Positions 22,636-36,739 of a stretch of 64,000 bases of DNA are shown here, in pieces. The notes under the pieces were generated by a model. The model had not been told where the DNA came from. It saw only the letters and a program-made list of their open reading frames with translations, and ran no database searches. The stretch covers positions 48,035,346-48,099,345 of the forward strand of contig NC_087064.1 in the NCBI RefSeq assembly GCF_963678635.1, written 5' to 3'. Numbering within the stretch: position 1 is the first letter of the stretch; every line of letters begins with the position of its first letter. A program made the translations under genes and the position numbers. The DNA is from Symsagittifera roscoffensis. Its lineage: Eukaryota > Xenacoelomorpha > Acoela > Convolutidae.

Positions 22636-23319
22636 TTACAAACCGAATCTTTGGTAGACGCTGTTCATGGACTCTGTCATCTGTTCACGCAGCAGCACTC
22701 TCATCTCCCTGTAGGAGAACTGGGTCACCTCTTCTCTGTTTGGAGAAGCGATGGAGACATTAAAGGCCACCCATGCCCCCGAGGTCTTGTCGGAGAAACG
22801 GACCACCACGCAGGAGAACGTAAGAGCTGTTCCGTTGACTGTAATTTCGGCACACTGAAATCTTCCATTTTTTAGAAGTTCAATTTTTCATCGGCTAAAA
22901 CTGTTCTCAACAGAGAAAAATGTTGTAGAATTAACAGACTTGAACATGAAGGTGGATGGACGATATGGTAGTCTGAAGATCAATCAAATTACATGATCCA
23001 TTGTTACATCGTCCATGACGTATGGTTCCTGACGCATGGTCCAGCACTTATGATCCATGACTAATGGTTCTTGACGTATGGCCTATTATTTATGTTACAT
23101 GATCTATGATGCCTGATTGCTCTAACTTACATCTTCGTTGATTTTGTCCACGACCACTACAGTTTTTTCGGCGGTTAAGTCTTCATACCACAATCCATAT
23201 GGCTGGAACTGTTGAGCCAGTTTGCCAGTCATCTTGTACTCCCCAATGTATGTTTCCGCTTGTCCATATTTCACGCCCAGAAGCACGATCAAGGCCAAAT
23301 GTGCAATTGGTGGACGCAT
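22636..23319 (-). CDS. Small secreted protein, two exons
   Basis: Exon 1 is 23131-23319 (63 codons) and ends GAAGAT|GTAAGT. Exon 2 is 22636-22854, after an acceptor TTTCAG, and ends in TAA. Joined in phase 0 they give 135 residues. Residues 1-21 form a clear signal peptide (basic start, then LALIVLLG, small residues before the cut near QA|E). The mature part has tyrosine- and threonine-rich segments and two cysteines (near residues 64 and 78) that could form a disulfide. It ends MNSVYQRFGL. An acceptor-like TTTTTAG lies 3 bp before ATG, so a 5' UTR intron or trans-splice site is possible. I do not recognise the family. Confidence 0.6.
23012..23081. repeat. 42-bp imperfect tandem repeat in an intron
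   Basis: Two units starting at 23012 and 23054, each TCCATGAC-TATGGTTC-TGACG-ATGG with small changes. It lies inside the intron of the secreted-protein gene. Confidence 0.65.
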
Positions 23320-23339
23320 GGTCTAAAAAGCAGAGATTA

Positions 23340-25505
23340 TAATTTAAAAAGGTGAGAGAATTTTTTACACAGTGGCTATGCTGAGCTTCGCACCATGTGT
23401 CTTAAGCAAAACTTGATATGCCTTAAGCAAAACTTGATGTGTCTCGGCTAATGTGTCTTAAGCAAAACTTGAAAAACATGATTGAACTTTGTTGAAGAAA
23501 TCGTAGGCTCGAAAAATAACATTGCAGTTGTTATAGAAGTCAATTACCTTCAAAAAAAACGGATTTGAGCTTAACTTCATCCATTTCTTTCTGATGACCA
23601 AAAGATGAAAACGATGAGAAAACATTTTGGTCAAAAAATTGAGGTACGGAAAGTTCTTTTAATCTTTCAACCAAACAATCTGCATATCCAATAAGAACAA
23701 TCGGGGATAAAGGCCCTATTCGCTATAATATAAGATCAAAAAGAAATATAACGAAAAACAAAAATTCAGACATATGAATGCAAAAATTTCAAACAATTGC
23801 CACAAAAAAACTTGCGGAAAATCTGAAAAAACTCTCAATTACTCTCTAAAATATCACAGTTACATCAAGAATTATCAGTTATGAAATTTATACGCAACGG
23901 TTAAAGAGCTAAATCACAACAAAAAAATAACACTGAAAAACGCAAAAAACTGGAAATTAAAAAACATGAAAAATTTTACAAAAATTTCAGCCAGAGAGAA
24001 CTTGCCTCCACATTCCTTTGTGGACAAGAAAATTGAGTCAAATTTGCAAAACACATCTGCAAATTTATCAATTTTCGAAATTTTTTTGACGAATTGAAAC
24101 AATACGTTGAACTATCAAGTTGAATTGATTTCAAATAAAATTGTTTAAACCTGAAACACAACAAAATAATTGAAACTAAAACTAATTTCAGCGCATTTTA
24201 AGAAAAAAAAAGATCAGAAACCATGCATCCAAAAAAACTGACAACCTATTTGCAAAATAAGATACTAGCAGAAAAATCCAAAAAAGTTTTTATTTCTAGA
24301 AAGAATTTTTGGCGCCTATAAAAACCAGAAAAACATGAACTATAATTACCTTCTTGAGAATGAAGAAAAAATTTTCAAAAATCTATAAAAAAATTAACAA
24401 AATTATTTACCCGGCAAATACGTTGACAAACTTGGGGTGGAAATCAATAAAACCGACAAAAAATTAACTTACATCTAGGATTTTTTTCAGCTATAAAAAA
24501 GTAACCACTTTAGTCGTTGAAGCCAGTTTTTGAATTACAGCTGTTAGACGTGCATCTTGAGTAGAAATAGAAAGTAGAGATATATTTGGAGATGACCAAA
24601 TTTCAGTCATCCTGGAACAAACTGTTGTAAAAGAAAAAAGTCTAATACTCGATTGTATTACCTTTGCTTATCGAAAAGGTAAAAACAAGGGCTTAAACAA
24701 TTTGTGAATTGAGTTCATTATACGCTGGTGAAAATGCTCAAAATGCAGAAAAACTAATCAGCAAATGATGCCAAAAAGTAAAAATGCAAAATTATTGATC
24801 CCAGGATGTGAAAGCAGAAAAAAAAGGTTGTTAACCCAGATTGGTTGTTGCTCTTCACAGTTTTTCTATTTTTGCTGACTGATTGAGTGAAAACACTGAC
24901 TGGAAAAAACGTATGTAACTCCAGACGCAGTCTTCTGCATTCTTTTGCATAGTGGTGTCTGAAGTCGCGAGGAAAACCCGACTCCTTGAAAAAGGTATAA
25001 AAACGAACGCGAGTTCCAGAATAGCAGAGCAAGTGGTAGGCGTTGGCAATGATAACCAATGGTTTTTCATATTATACTTGCCGAATAAAAGCACAAGAAC
25101 TAGGCTAAGTTAACACTCAGCAAAATTAATCTACTCTGTGGGACGTTTTTCAAATTAGTTTCAGCAATTTTTAATTAGGTCGAAAGTATCTTCAATTTTT
25201 TTTTTAATTTTCAAAAATTTGGGTTTCAAAAATTCAATGGTAGTTTTATAATGCAGCATAAGCAAGATCTTTAAGTTAAATGAATAGTTTGAGCCTGTTG
25301 CACTGAATTTTTTTCTGAAGTTTTCGAAAAACTTTGTTTTGTTAAATAATTCAAAAAAATCTTTCAAAACAACTGCTCTTCTTTCATTTCCTTAGCTAGA
25401 AGCAAACAAGTTAGTCTTACGTAAAAAGGGGACATCAAAACTACATTTTACCTATGTAAACTATCAAAAAGAATAGTTTTGCATTAAACAAATGACAGGC
25501 TCTGA
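23340..25505. other. Non-coding AT-rich sequence
   Basis: No supported gene. The frames of up to 101 codons near 24754-25094 overlap one another in two phases and show no family resemblance or splice context. I cannot exclude an unrecognised exon. Confidence 0.4.
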
Positions 25506-26682
25506 ATATTACGTTTTTGGATTGCGGGAATCATTTTTCGGGTGTGAGAACCGTGGGAATTTCATTAGCATGGGGTTCGTAACAGAAATTTATTGGGCAT
25601 AGAGTGCAAACGAGAACTCCAAAACAACATTTTGCTGGCAGCAAAATTCCGCTGGCAGCAAATCACACCATGGTTGGTGTGATCCGAAAGCTAAAAGATT
25701 GCAAAAAAATGATTTAGGCGCGATCAAAATTATTGTCGTCAAATTCAATTTAAAAAATAGTTTCAAACTAATGTACTGAGTTATTTTGTAAATCTTTCGG
25801 AAAATTTAGTTTCGCTAAGTATTTCGAAAACATCTTTAAAAACAACTGATCTTCTTTAAATTCATTAGCTAAAGGCAAACAATATGGTGTGAATGAAAAT
25901 TGGGGAAGGAGTAGATCGAAATTATGTCGTCAAAAAATGAATGGAAAAAACAACAACTTTTTCTAATATAATTTAAAGAATTTTTTTTGTCAAAAAGCGC
26001 TAAATAAAACATCCAAACTTAGTTTTTTTCGAAGCAAAATAAAATTATGCATACTAAAAGTCAAGAAAAACGTATTTTTTATAAAAATGAGCGTTATCCA
26101 TTGTATTCCTCGCTCGAAATTAGGCTGAACCTCAAATTTTTCGAACAGTTTTTCTCGATACTGAGAGACGTTTTTTCACATTTTCCAATTGTCGTTCGAG
26201 TAACGTTGAAATAACTTCAATAAGAAATATCACTCGACCCACTCCGGTCTCTAATTGTGGTACGTACTTGCGTGGAAAAACAACACACCGGGACTAAAAA
26301 TTTTCCCGCATTTTCAATGATCGAACAAAATATCAAGTTATTTAGTGGAAATTCTCCCTGATGTTCATTTCAAGCGTCCAAAAGTTGCAAACTAATGTAT
26401 TGAACGTTATGCTTTATCTCATATATTTCATCTTTTTCATGATGTGTCATCGCTGTACCTGACAAAAAATACTCGAATAACTCCCACAATCAATGTTCAG
26501 GTTTTTAAAAATTTGAAAAAAAAAACTCAAAAACATTTCTTATTTTTCATTTTGATTAGATGAAATAAATAAGCCAGTGCTTAGATAACTTTCAGACAAC
26601 TTTTTTTGAAGGAAAAGTACTGCAGTTTTTATAGGATTGTCGTTTTACTGCAAGTTTTTCATACCAGGATGTCTAGAATTGC

Positions 26683-27030
26683 CAGGGGCAAATCTAGAAT
26701 TTTTTAATGAGAGGGCGCTTTTTCAGAAGCCTTCGAAAAGTTTGTCGACTTTTTTGAGGTAAACCAACTTGATTTTCTGAGCTTTTCCAGATAAAGACCC
26801 TATATTGATTACATTTTCTGAGCTGGAAGCAAATTTGCGAAAAAAAATAAGCCACCGTAGGAAAGCATTGTCCAAAAAATCCCTTTTTTGCACAATCTTC
26901 GTCCTTATAGTTAGTTTTTAATGGCGCTAAAGGCGTCCTTGGAAAAATTTTAACGTCAGTCAGCAACAAACAAACATCTCAATTTAATCAAAAGCGGGTT
27001 CGATTCTTCCCTTTAATTACATCCGCTACT
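26683..27030 (-). repeat. Non-autonomous G-run repeat, copy 3
   Basis: It runs from CAGGGGC-AATCTAGAATTTT to ACATCCGCTACTGT. The complement of the far end (CAGTAGCGGATGT) loosely matches the near end. The internal TGGCGCTAAAGGCGTC block is shared with the other copies. Confidence 0.65.
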
Positions 27031-27924
27031 GTATGATATTTTTCTGAATAACCACCGAAAAAAACTTTGAAAGGGACGGTAATAAAGAACTGATAACAGA
27101 TGTAAGGAGGCCGAAGTAATTGTGTTTCATGTTTCTAGTTTTATAAAAAAAAGATTGTATATTTCTTCCGCTCTTTCAAATAATTGTAAAAATCAACTAA
27201 CCCAAACACAAATCGGTGCTCACAAATTATTTTATTCTGCTAAACTTTATCAGTTTGCTACTTATTGATATCAAAATCAATGCATCGGCACAGAGGCTAA
27301 GCAAATAAAAATCTCCAAAAAAGTTGGAGCAAATGAAAATTGTTAACAAAACTGTCAAAAAACAACAACAGTTTCAAACAAGCTTTTCGTTTTTACCAAG
27401 CGGCCGCAAAGCCGACAAAACCTGAGCAGACACCCAATGTGCTGGCAACAACAAAATTGGCATAACAAATTATCAAAAAAACATTTTAGCAGTTAGTTTT
27501 ACAACTCTGAAGTCTTTTAACACATACTATCTGAATTTGAAAACTTGCAATTGATAGTAACAGCGACACAAAATACGATAGTATAGGACAAAATACATAG
27601 GATGGTACAAGCCGATTAAACATAAACAAATCCCTTTAGGCCGAATATAACTTTCACACGACAAAAAAGGAAAACCAACAAAATATATGCAAAGTCAACG
27701 ATATTAACTTTTATAAATTTTAGGAGTTCGATGTTGAACTTAGTCGATATTTCAACTAATTTTCAGATGTTGCAACTAGGCCGATAAAACATGAGGCCGA
27801 TAAAAATTGCAACTAATTTTCAGATGTTGCAACTAGGCCGAAAAAACATGACCAGACGAACGAAAGTCAGGTAGTTCCATTTTACCCAAAAATAACTTCA
27901 GTTTCAGACATAGAGAAAAAAAGC

Positions 27925-28000
27925 AACAGCCGCAGCCGGGACTTAAACTCCAGACATAAGTCTTACAAAGAAAACCGCATTACCTTTAGGCCAAGAGAAA
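27925..28000 (-). repeat. tRNA-like SINE head
   Basis: On the minus strand a TGGCCTAAAGGTAATGCG segment resembles a pol III A box, and about 35 bases later GGAGTTTAAGTCCCGG resembles a B box with its T stem. A T-rich stretch follows. The acceptor stem does not close, so this is a tRNA-derived repeat, not a working tRNA. It sits at the end of the block inserted only in unit 1. Confidence 0.5.
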
Positions 28001-28324
28001 ACGAGTCTGGAAGTTGAAACGGATCAATAATAAAGGAAGCAAAGACTCAAGAAAAACTGAAGAAAATTTGTTTACGGGGAAAAAGTTTAGTTATTGACTA
28101 CAAGCCACTTGCTATCGTAAATAAAATTAAATCTTTGAAATTGCAGAGCACCTTTTAAGCAAATTTTGATAAACTATCAGCCTTAACTTTAAAGACAGAG
28201 GCAAAGCAGAGCTTCGCTTGCCATCAAGCAGACAGGAAAGAGAAAGAGTGATTTTTAACGTTCAAGGGAATCCGAAGGAAAGTAGAACTTTTATGGTTTC
28301 CTCGAGTGAGCCAAATTTAGGCAA

Positions 28325-30747
28325 CGTTTTTGGATTGCGGGAATCATTTTTCGGGTGTGAGAACCGTGGGAATTTCATTAGCATGGGGTTCCTAACAGAA
28401 ATTTATTGAGCATAGAGTGCAAACGAGAACTCCAAAACAACATTTTGCTGGCAGCAAAATTCTGCTGGCAGCGAATCACACCATGGTTGGTGTGATCCGA
28501 GAGCTAGAAGATCGCAAAAAAATGAATTAGGCGCGATCAAAATTATTGTCGTCAAATTCAATTTAAAAATTAGTTTCAAATTAATGTATTGAGTTATTTT
28601 GTAAATCTTTCGAAAATTTAGTTTCGCTTAGTTTTTCGAAAACATCTTTAAAAACAACTGATCTTCTTTAAATTCATTAGCTAAAGGCACACAACATGGT
28701 GTGAATGAAAATTGGGGAAGGAGTAGACATCAATTCTCACCTATGGTCAAGTCTCATCCTATTCTCAACTATCGGAATTTAACAAAAGATAACTATTCAA
28801 TTTTTATAAAATGACAGGCTCTGAGTATTACGTTTTTGGATTGCAGGAATCCTTTTTTTTGGTCTGAGAACCGTAGGAATTTCATAACTATGTGGTTCCT
28901 TTGAGAAATTTAGTGAGAAAAGGGTGGAAATGCAAACGAGAACTCCAAAGAAAATGTGTAGTTTTTAGTGGATGGTGTAATTCGAGAATTAAAACATAAA
29001 AATAATGATTTAGGATCGATCGAAATTATTGTCGTCAAAAAATGAATGGAAAAAACAACAACTTTTTCTAATACAATTTAAAGAATTTTTTTTGTCAAAA
29101 AAGCGCTAACTAAAACATCCAAACGTAGTTTTCTTCGAAGCAAAATAAAGTTATGTATACTAAAAGTCAAGAAAAACGTAAATTTCTATAAAATGAGCGT
29201 TATCCATTGTATTACTCGCTCGAAATTAGACTGAACCTCAAATTTTTCGAACAGTTTTTCTCGATACTGAGACGTTTTTTCAACTTTTCTAATCGTCGTT
29301 CGAGTAACGTTTGAAAGAACTTCAATAAGATATATCACTCGACCCACTCCGATCTCTAATTGTGGTACGTACTTGCGTGGAAAAAAAACACACCCGAACT
29401 AAAAATTTTCCCGCATTTTCAATGACCGAACAAAATATCAAGTTTTTTAGTGGAAATTCTCCCTGATGTTCAATTCAAGCGTCCAAAAGTTGCAAACTAA
29501 TGTATTGAACGTTATACTTTATCTCATATATTTCATCTTTTATATGATGTGTCTTCGCTGTACCTGACAAAAAAAAACACGACTAACTCCCACAATCAAT
29601 GTTCAGGTTTTTAAAAATTTGAAAAAAATTTCAAAAACATTTCTTATTCTTCATTTTGATTAGATGAAATAAATAAGCCAGTGCTTAGATAATTTTCAGA
29701 CAACTTTTTTTGAAGAAAAAGTACTGCAGTTTTCATAGGATCGTCGTTTTACTGCAAGTTTTTCATACGATAGCAGGGGCGAATCTAGAATTTTTTAAGG
29801 AGAGGGCGCTTTTTTTTCAGAAGCCTTCGAAAAGTTTGTCGACTTTTTTGAGGTAAACTAAATTGTTTTTCTGAGCTTTTCCAGATAAAGACCCTATATT
29901 GATTACATTTTCTGAGCTGTAAGCAAATTTGCGAAAAAAATAAGCCACCGTAGGAAAGCATTGTCCAAAAAATCCCTTTTTTGCACAAGCTCCGTCCTTG
30001 TAGTTAGTTTTCATTGGCGCTAAAGGCGTCCTTGGAAAAATTTTAACGTCAGTCAGCAACAAACAAACATCTCAATTTAATCAAATGTGGGTTCGATTTC
30101 CTCGGCGGTTCGAAACTTCCCTTTAATTACATCCGCTACTGAATGATACTTTTCTGAATAACCACCGAAATAAAGTTTGAAAGGGACGGTAATAAAGAAC
30201 TGATAACAGATGTAAGGATGCCGAAGTAATTGTGTATCATGTTTCTAGTTTTATAAAAATAGATTGTATAACTCTTCCGCTCTTTCAAATAATTGTAAAA
30301 GTCAACTAACCCAAATACAAATCGGTGCTCACAAATTATTTTATTCTGCTAAAATTTATCAGTTTGCTACTTATTCCCTTTAGGCCAATAGGGAATGAAT
30401 CTGGTAATTGAAACGGATCAATAATAATAAAGGAAGCAAAGACTCAAGAAAAACTGAAGAAAATTTGTTTACGGGGAAAAAGTTTAGTTCTTGACTACAA
30501 GCCACTTGCTATCGTAAATAAAATTAAATCTTTGAAAATACAGAGCATCTTTTAAGCAAATTTTGATAAACTGTCAGCATTAACTTTAAAGACAGAGACA
30601 AAGCGGAGCTTCGCATCACTTGACATGACACAAATTAGCATTGCCATCTAGCAGACAGGAAAGAGAAAGAGTGATTTTTAACGTTCAAGGGAATCCGAAG
30701 GAAAGTAGAACTTTTATGGTTTCCTCGAGTGAGCCAAATTTAGGCAA
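28325..30747. repeat. Diverged tandem duplication, unit 2
   Basis: Second unit, about 90-95% alike where alignable. It has its own extra block (about 28725-29035) that repeats the unit's opening segment (TGACAGGCTCTGA followed by a TTTTTGGATTGC block), so smaller rearrangements followed the main duplication. Confidence 0.8.
29772..30140 (-). repeat. Non-autonomous G-run repeat, copy 4
   Basis: Same element as at 26683, carried in the second unit of the tandem duplication. It is therefore a copy made by duplication, not an independent insertion. Confidence 0.65.
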
Positions 30748-31386
30748 GTAAGCCAATAAAATACAAGAAAAAACCAATCTGGCCAAAAAACTTTAAGCAA
30801 GAAAAAACAAAAAAAGGAAAATATAGGAAGTCAAGTTTAGTAGCACTACAGATTGCAGGAGTAAATGAAAGCATAGAAAGTAACTACAATGACAAATGCA
30901 TACGGAAGAAAAAAGCCGACAAAACAAAAGCAGAAAAAATCAAAGTCGACACTTTTTTGAAGTGAATTTTAATAGTTTCAAAAAAAAACAGGTCCTGGTC
31001 AGATTGGAACCCAGAACTTTTGCCGTCCCAGGCGTATTCGTTACCACCGGGTATCTTACCATACCCAGGCGTATCTCGTGTGCAAAAGACAATGCAAAAT
31101 TTGTATTCATTATGAACCAAGGAAGGTACCATCAGGAGTCCACTGAGCCTGTGGGTTTAGAATTCTTTGAGAAAGAAGATACCAACTGATTCAAGTGATT
31201 ATTCTGATAAACAAGTTGTTAATCAGAGTAAAATCTTTATTCCGCTTTGATAACGATTGCTTATCACAAACGTAAGGAACACCAAAATAAAAAACCGTCT
31301 AAATCAAACCGACAAGTTAGAAAACAAACCTTGAATATAGGTGAAGATATAAACTTTTTGAAAAACTAATTAGGAAAAGCAGACTT
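30748..31386. other. Non-coding spacer between two repeat blocks
   Basis: Apart from the tRNA-like segment at 30990-31072 I see no gene. The open frame of 97 codons on the plus strand runs through that segment and is probably fortuitous. Confidence 0.4.
30990..31072 (-). repeat. tRNA-like SINE head
   Basis: The minus strand shows TACCCGGTGGTAACGAA (A box) and, about 30 bases later, TTCTGGGTTCCAATCTGACC (B box with T arm), then a T run. It probably derives from a tRNA. The sequence differs from the 27.9-kb copy, so more than one family is present. Confidence 0.5.
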
Positions 31387-34300
31387 AGAAAACGATCAAA
31401 TATTGAGCAAAAATAATCCTGGCAGAAACAAGTTGAAAAAGAAGTCAGCTGTTGCAGTTCATCAGAAAACTATTCTTAAAGACAACCTGTGGATTGCAGC
31501 TTCTGTTCAGTAGTAGTATTCTATCTTTTTCGATAAAATTTATACCAATTAAAGAGTAACAACATAATAAAACCAATGCACTAGTCTAATTCGGGCTTGA
31601 GAGTATAAAAAGGTCAAATTAAGCGAAAGAGCTGTTAGAAAATGGTGAATTAACTCAAGGTAACAGCGATTTACCCCTTCTTTGATTTGGAAATTCTTTG
31701 ATTTGTGAAAAAAATGGCCCGAAAAAATTTAGGTTCATACTATTTCACTACGATCGCCAGTTTATTTGTATAAAAATTTAAAACTATTACATAACAATCG
31801 TCCTGAGATAACAAAAGGAAACAAAATTAGTCAATTAAGCTCATTAAACGTGAGTGCCTCATAACCGTTTTAATGAAAAAAAAACTTAGCAGCAGAGCAA
31901 ACATATTTATTACGATTCAACTCTCAAAACACACGCCATTAAATGGCTTATTCAACCTGCTAATTCAAAAAAAACGCCTAAGAAAGCAAAAACTTTTGCG
32001 ATTGAGGTTACAAAAAAATCATTTAGTATCACATTACGATTGATGTGTAAAAAAAAACAACCAATTCAAAATCCGAGTTGGTAAATTTACAAAACTACAT
32101 GACAACTGACAAACATAGTAAAAACTGTTTGATTAAAAAAAACCGAAGTTGAGCCGAAAAAAGCAAGCAATTAAACATAAGTTCAACAATTAAAATTTCT
32201 TTTAAAAATTTCGAATTTATGAAAACTGGCAAAAAACCATGGCCCACTGGGACTTGGACCAAAGACCTCAAGGATCAATTTTAATCCGTTTTAGATCAAG
32301 TGGCACAACGCGTGACAGTTGTTAACTTTTAATAATACATCAAATTCAATTTCTTACAGCTTTTATCAAAAATTACTCACAATAAAAATCAAGATTTTTC
32401 ATTATAAAATATAAGCTCTTGCAAGTGAAAAATATAGGATGATTTTATTGCATGACACGATTACTTAAAAAATTTGATAGAGTTCGAATTTGCAATCTTT
32501 CAGTAAATTGTGCTTTTTTAAAAGATCTTAAATGCCTCCCACTCAGCATTTGAGTTTGATTTCGAAGAAACCTAGAAAAACGTTAAAAACTGAGCTTGAT
32601 CAATTTTTCCTAGAAAAAAAACTGCACGATTTGAATAAGGGCCTTCATTTTGTCTATTGACGACTCAAATAACTGAGTTTTTTTCGTTCATAATCAGTTA
32701 AAACTCACGCAGATCCAATAGTATTTAGGGTGAACTAAGTCATTCGATACTTGCCGTTGACGGTACTGTTATCACAAAAAAGTGTTGGCCTAAATTATTT
32801 GTACATACCTTTTTTGAAATATAATGTGCCTGCAATCCAATGAATTGAGAAATTTTGAAGACTTTCCTGGTTGGATAGACTGCTCAGCTTGGAACTAACT
32901 GATCAACCTTGATCAAACGAACAACTCCGCAGGAAACGATCAAACAATGAATAAATATAACACTGGCAGAATCAAGTTGAAAAGAAGTCAACTAATACAG
33001 TTCATCAGAAGTCTATTCTGAAAGACAAACTGTGGGCTGCAGCTTCTGTTCAGTAGTAGTATTATATATTTTTGGTAAAATGTATACCAATCAAAGAGTA
33101 ATAACAAAAAAAATCAATGTAGCAGTCTGATTTGGGCTTAAGAGTTTAAAAAAATCAAATAAAGAGAAAGAGCAGTTAGAAAATGGTGAACAAATTCAAG
33201 GTAACAACGATTTAACCGTTCTTTGGTTTGGGAGTATATTGGCCCGATGAAATTTAGGTTCATACTATTTCACTACAATCGCCAGTTTATTTCTATAAAA
33301 ATTTAAATCTATTACATAATTATCGTCCTGAGATAACAAAAGGAAACAAAATTAGTCAATTAAGGTGATTAAACGTGAGTGCCTCATAACCGTTTTAATG
33401 AAAAAAAAAATAGCAAAAGAGCAAACACATTTATTACTATTCAACGCTCAAAACAAACGCCAATAATTGGCTTATTCAACCTGCTAATTCTAAAAAATGG
33501 CTAAGAAAGCAAAAAATTTTGCGATTGAGGTACAAAAAATCATTTAGTATTACATTACGATTGATGGGAAAAAAAACCAATTCAAGTTCCGAGTTGGTAA
33601 ATTGACAAAACTACATGACAATTGACAAATATAGTAAAAACTGTTTGATTAGAAAAAAAACAGAAAATGAGCCGAAAAAACCAAGCAATTAAACATAAGT
33701 TCAACAATTAAAATTTCTTTTGGACCCAAGATTTCAAGGATCAAGGGCAAATGCATCAGTTTCAGATCAAGTGGCACAAGGCATGACAGTTGTTAACGTT
33801 TGATATTACATCAAGTTCAGTTTCTTACAGCTTTTATCAAAAGTTACTCACAATAAAAATCAAGAATTTTCATTATAAAATATAAGTTCTTGCTAGTGAA
33901 AAATATAGGATGATTTTATGGCATGACACGATTACTTCAAAAGTTTGATTGAGTTCGAATTTGCAATCTTCCAGTAAGTTGTGCTTTTTTAAAAGATGTT
34001 AAATGCCTTCCACTTAGCAATTGAGTTTGATTTCGAAGAAAACTACAAAGACAATCAAAACTGAGCTTGATCAATTTTTCCTAGAAAAAAAACTGCACGA
34101 TTTGAATAAGGGCCTTCATTTTGTCTATTGACGACTCAAATAACTGAGTTTTCTTCGTTCATAATCAGTTAAAACTCACGCAGGTCCAATAGTTTTTAGG
34201 GTAAACTAAGTCATTCGACACTTGCCGTTAACGGTACTGTTATCACAAAAAATTGTTGGCCTAAGTTATTTTTACATACCTTTTTTTGAAATATAATGTA

Positions 34301-36739
34301 CCTGCAATCCAGTGAATTGATAAATTTTGAAGAGTTTCCTGGTTTGGATAGACTGCTCAGCTCGGAACTACCTGATCAATCATTCAAAAAATGAACAACT
34401 CCGCAGGAAACGATCAAACAGTGATCAAGTATAACACTGACAGAATCAAGTTGAAAAGAAGTCAGCTAATACAGTTTATCAGAAGTCTATTCTGAAAGAC
34501 AAAATGTGGGTTGCAGCTTCTTTTCAGTAGTAGTATTATACTTTTTCGGTAAAATGTATACCAATCAAAGAGTAATAACAAAATAAAATCAATGTAGCAG
34601 TCTGATTTGGGCATAAGAATTTAAAAAATTCAAATAAAGAGAAAGAGCAGTTAGAAAATGGTGAACAAGTTCAAGGTAACAACAATTTACCCCTTTTTTG
34701 GTTTGGGAGAAAATTGGCCCGAAAAAATTTAGGTTCATACTATTTCACTACAATCGCCAGTTTATTTGTATAAAAATTTAAAACTAATACATAATAATGG
34801 GTCAGAGATAACAAAAAGAAACAAAATTAGTCAATTAAGCTGTTTAAACGTGAGTGCCTCATAACCGTTTTAATGAAAAAAAACCTAGCAGCAGAGCAAA
34901 CACATTTATTACTATTCAACTCTCAAAACACACGCCATTAAATGGCTTATTCAACCTGCTAATTCAAAAAAAATGCCTAAGAAAGCAAAAACTTTTGCGA
35001 TTGATTACAAAAAAAATCATTTAGTATCACATTACGATTGATGTGTAAATAAAAAATAACCAATTCAAAATCCGAGTTGGTAAATTGACGAAACTACATG
35101 ACAACTGACAACCATAGTAAAAACTGTTTGATTAAAAAAAACAGAAGTTGAGCCCAAAACCGCAAGCAATTAAACATAAGTTCAACAATTAAAATTTCTT
35201 TTGAAAATTTCGAATTTATGAAAACTGGCAAAAAACCATGGCCCACTGGGACTTGGACCAGAGATCTCAAGGATCAAGGGCAATTGCATCAGTTTTAGAT
35301 CAAGTGGCACGAGGCGTGACTGCTGTTAACGTTTAAAAATACATCAAGTTCAATTTCTTACAGCTTTCATCAAAAGTGACTCACAATAAAAATCAAGATT
35401 TTTGATTATAAAAAACAAGCTCTTGCAAGTGAAAAACGTAAGATGATTTTTGGGCATGACGCGATTAATTCAAAATTGGATTGAGATCAAACTTGCAATC
35501 TTCCAGTAAACTGTGCTTTTTTAAAGAGATCTTATATGCCTTCCACTTAGCAATTGAATTTGATTTCGAAGGAACCTACAAAGACATTAAGAACTGAGCT
35601 TGATCAATTTTTCCTAGAAAAAAAACTGCACAATCTAAATAAAGGCCTTCATTTTGTCTTTTGACGACTCAAAAAAACTGAATTTTCTTCGTTCATAGTT
35701 AGTTAAAACTCACGCAGAAACAATAGTGTTTAGGATAAACTAAATGACTCGATACTTGCGGTTAAGGATACTGTTATCACAAAAAATGTTGGCCTAAGTT
35801 ATTTGTACATACCTGTTTTGAAATATTCTGTACCTGCAATCCAGTAATTTAAAAAATTTTGAAGACTTTCCGTGTTTGGATACACTGCTCGTATTGGAAC
35901 TAACTGATCAACCTTTATCAGACGAACAACTCCGCAGGAAACGATCAAACAATGAGCAAATATAACACTGGCAGAAACAAGTTGAAAAGAAGTCAGCTGT
36001 TTCAGTTCATCAGAAGTCTGTTCTGAAAAACAATATGTGGATTGCAGCTTCTGCTCAGTAGTAGTATTCTACTTTTTAGGTAAAATAGATACCAATTAAA
36101 AAAAAGAATAAGAATATCAATGTAGCAGTCTGATTTAAACTTAAGTAAAAAAAAAGTTTAAAGAGTTTAAAAAAGTCAAATATAGAGAAAGAACTGTTAG
36201 AAATGGTGAAATTTCTCAAGGTAAAATCGATTTACCCCTTCTTCGATTTGGGAAAAAAATTGGCTGGAAAAAATTTAGGTTCAAATTTTTTCACTATGAT
36301 CGCCAGCTTGTTTGTATAAAACTTAAAAGTATTACATATTAATTGTCCTGAGATAACAAAATGAAACAAAATTAGTCAAATAAACCGATTAAACGTGAGT
36401 GCGTCATAACCTTTTTTATTGAAAAAAACATAATTACACGCCATTAAATAGCCTAATAAACCTGCAATTTCAAAAATTGCCAAATATAGTAAAACGGTTT
36501 GCGATTGAGGTTACAAAAAAGCCAGTTTGTATCACACTACGATTGACGTGTAAATAAAAACAACCGATTCAAAATCCGAGTTGGTAAATTGACAAAAGTA
36601 CATGACAACTGACAAACATAGTAAGAACTGTTTGATTAAAAAAAACAGAAGTTTAGCCGAAAAAAGTAAGCAATTGAACATAAGTTCAAAAATTAAACTT
36701 TCTTTTACATTTTTCGAACTTATGAAAACTGGCAAAAAA

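Larger units (their letters stand above)
25511..28324. repeat. Diverged tandem duplication, unit 1
   Basis: It begins CGTTTTTGGATTGCGGG and ends CCAAATTTAGGCAA, the same borders as unit 2 at 28325-30747. It contains a G-run repeat copy and an extra block of about 720 bp (27263-27985), absent from unit 2, that ends in a tRNA-like segment. Confidence 0.8.

Noticed and set aside
24754-25094. Two overlapping minus-strand frames of 101 and 79 codons
   Set aside because: Two phases open over the same bases, low complexity and no splice or family evidence.
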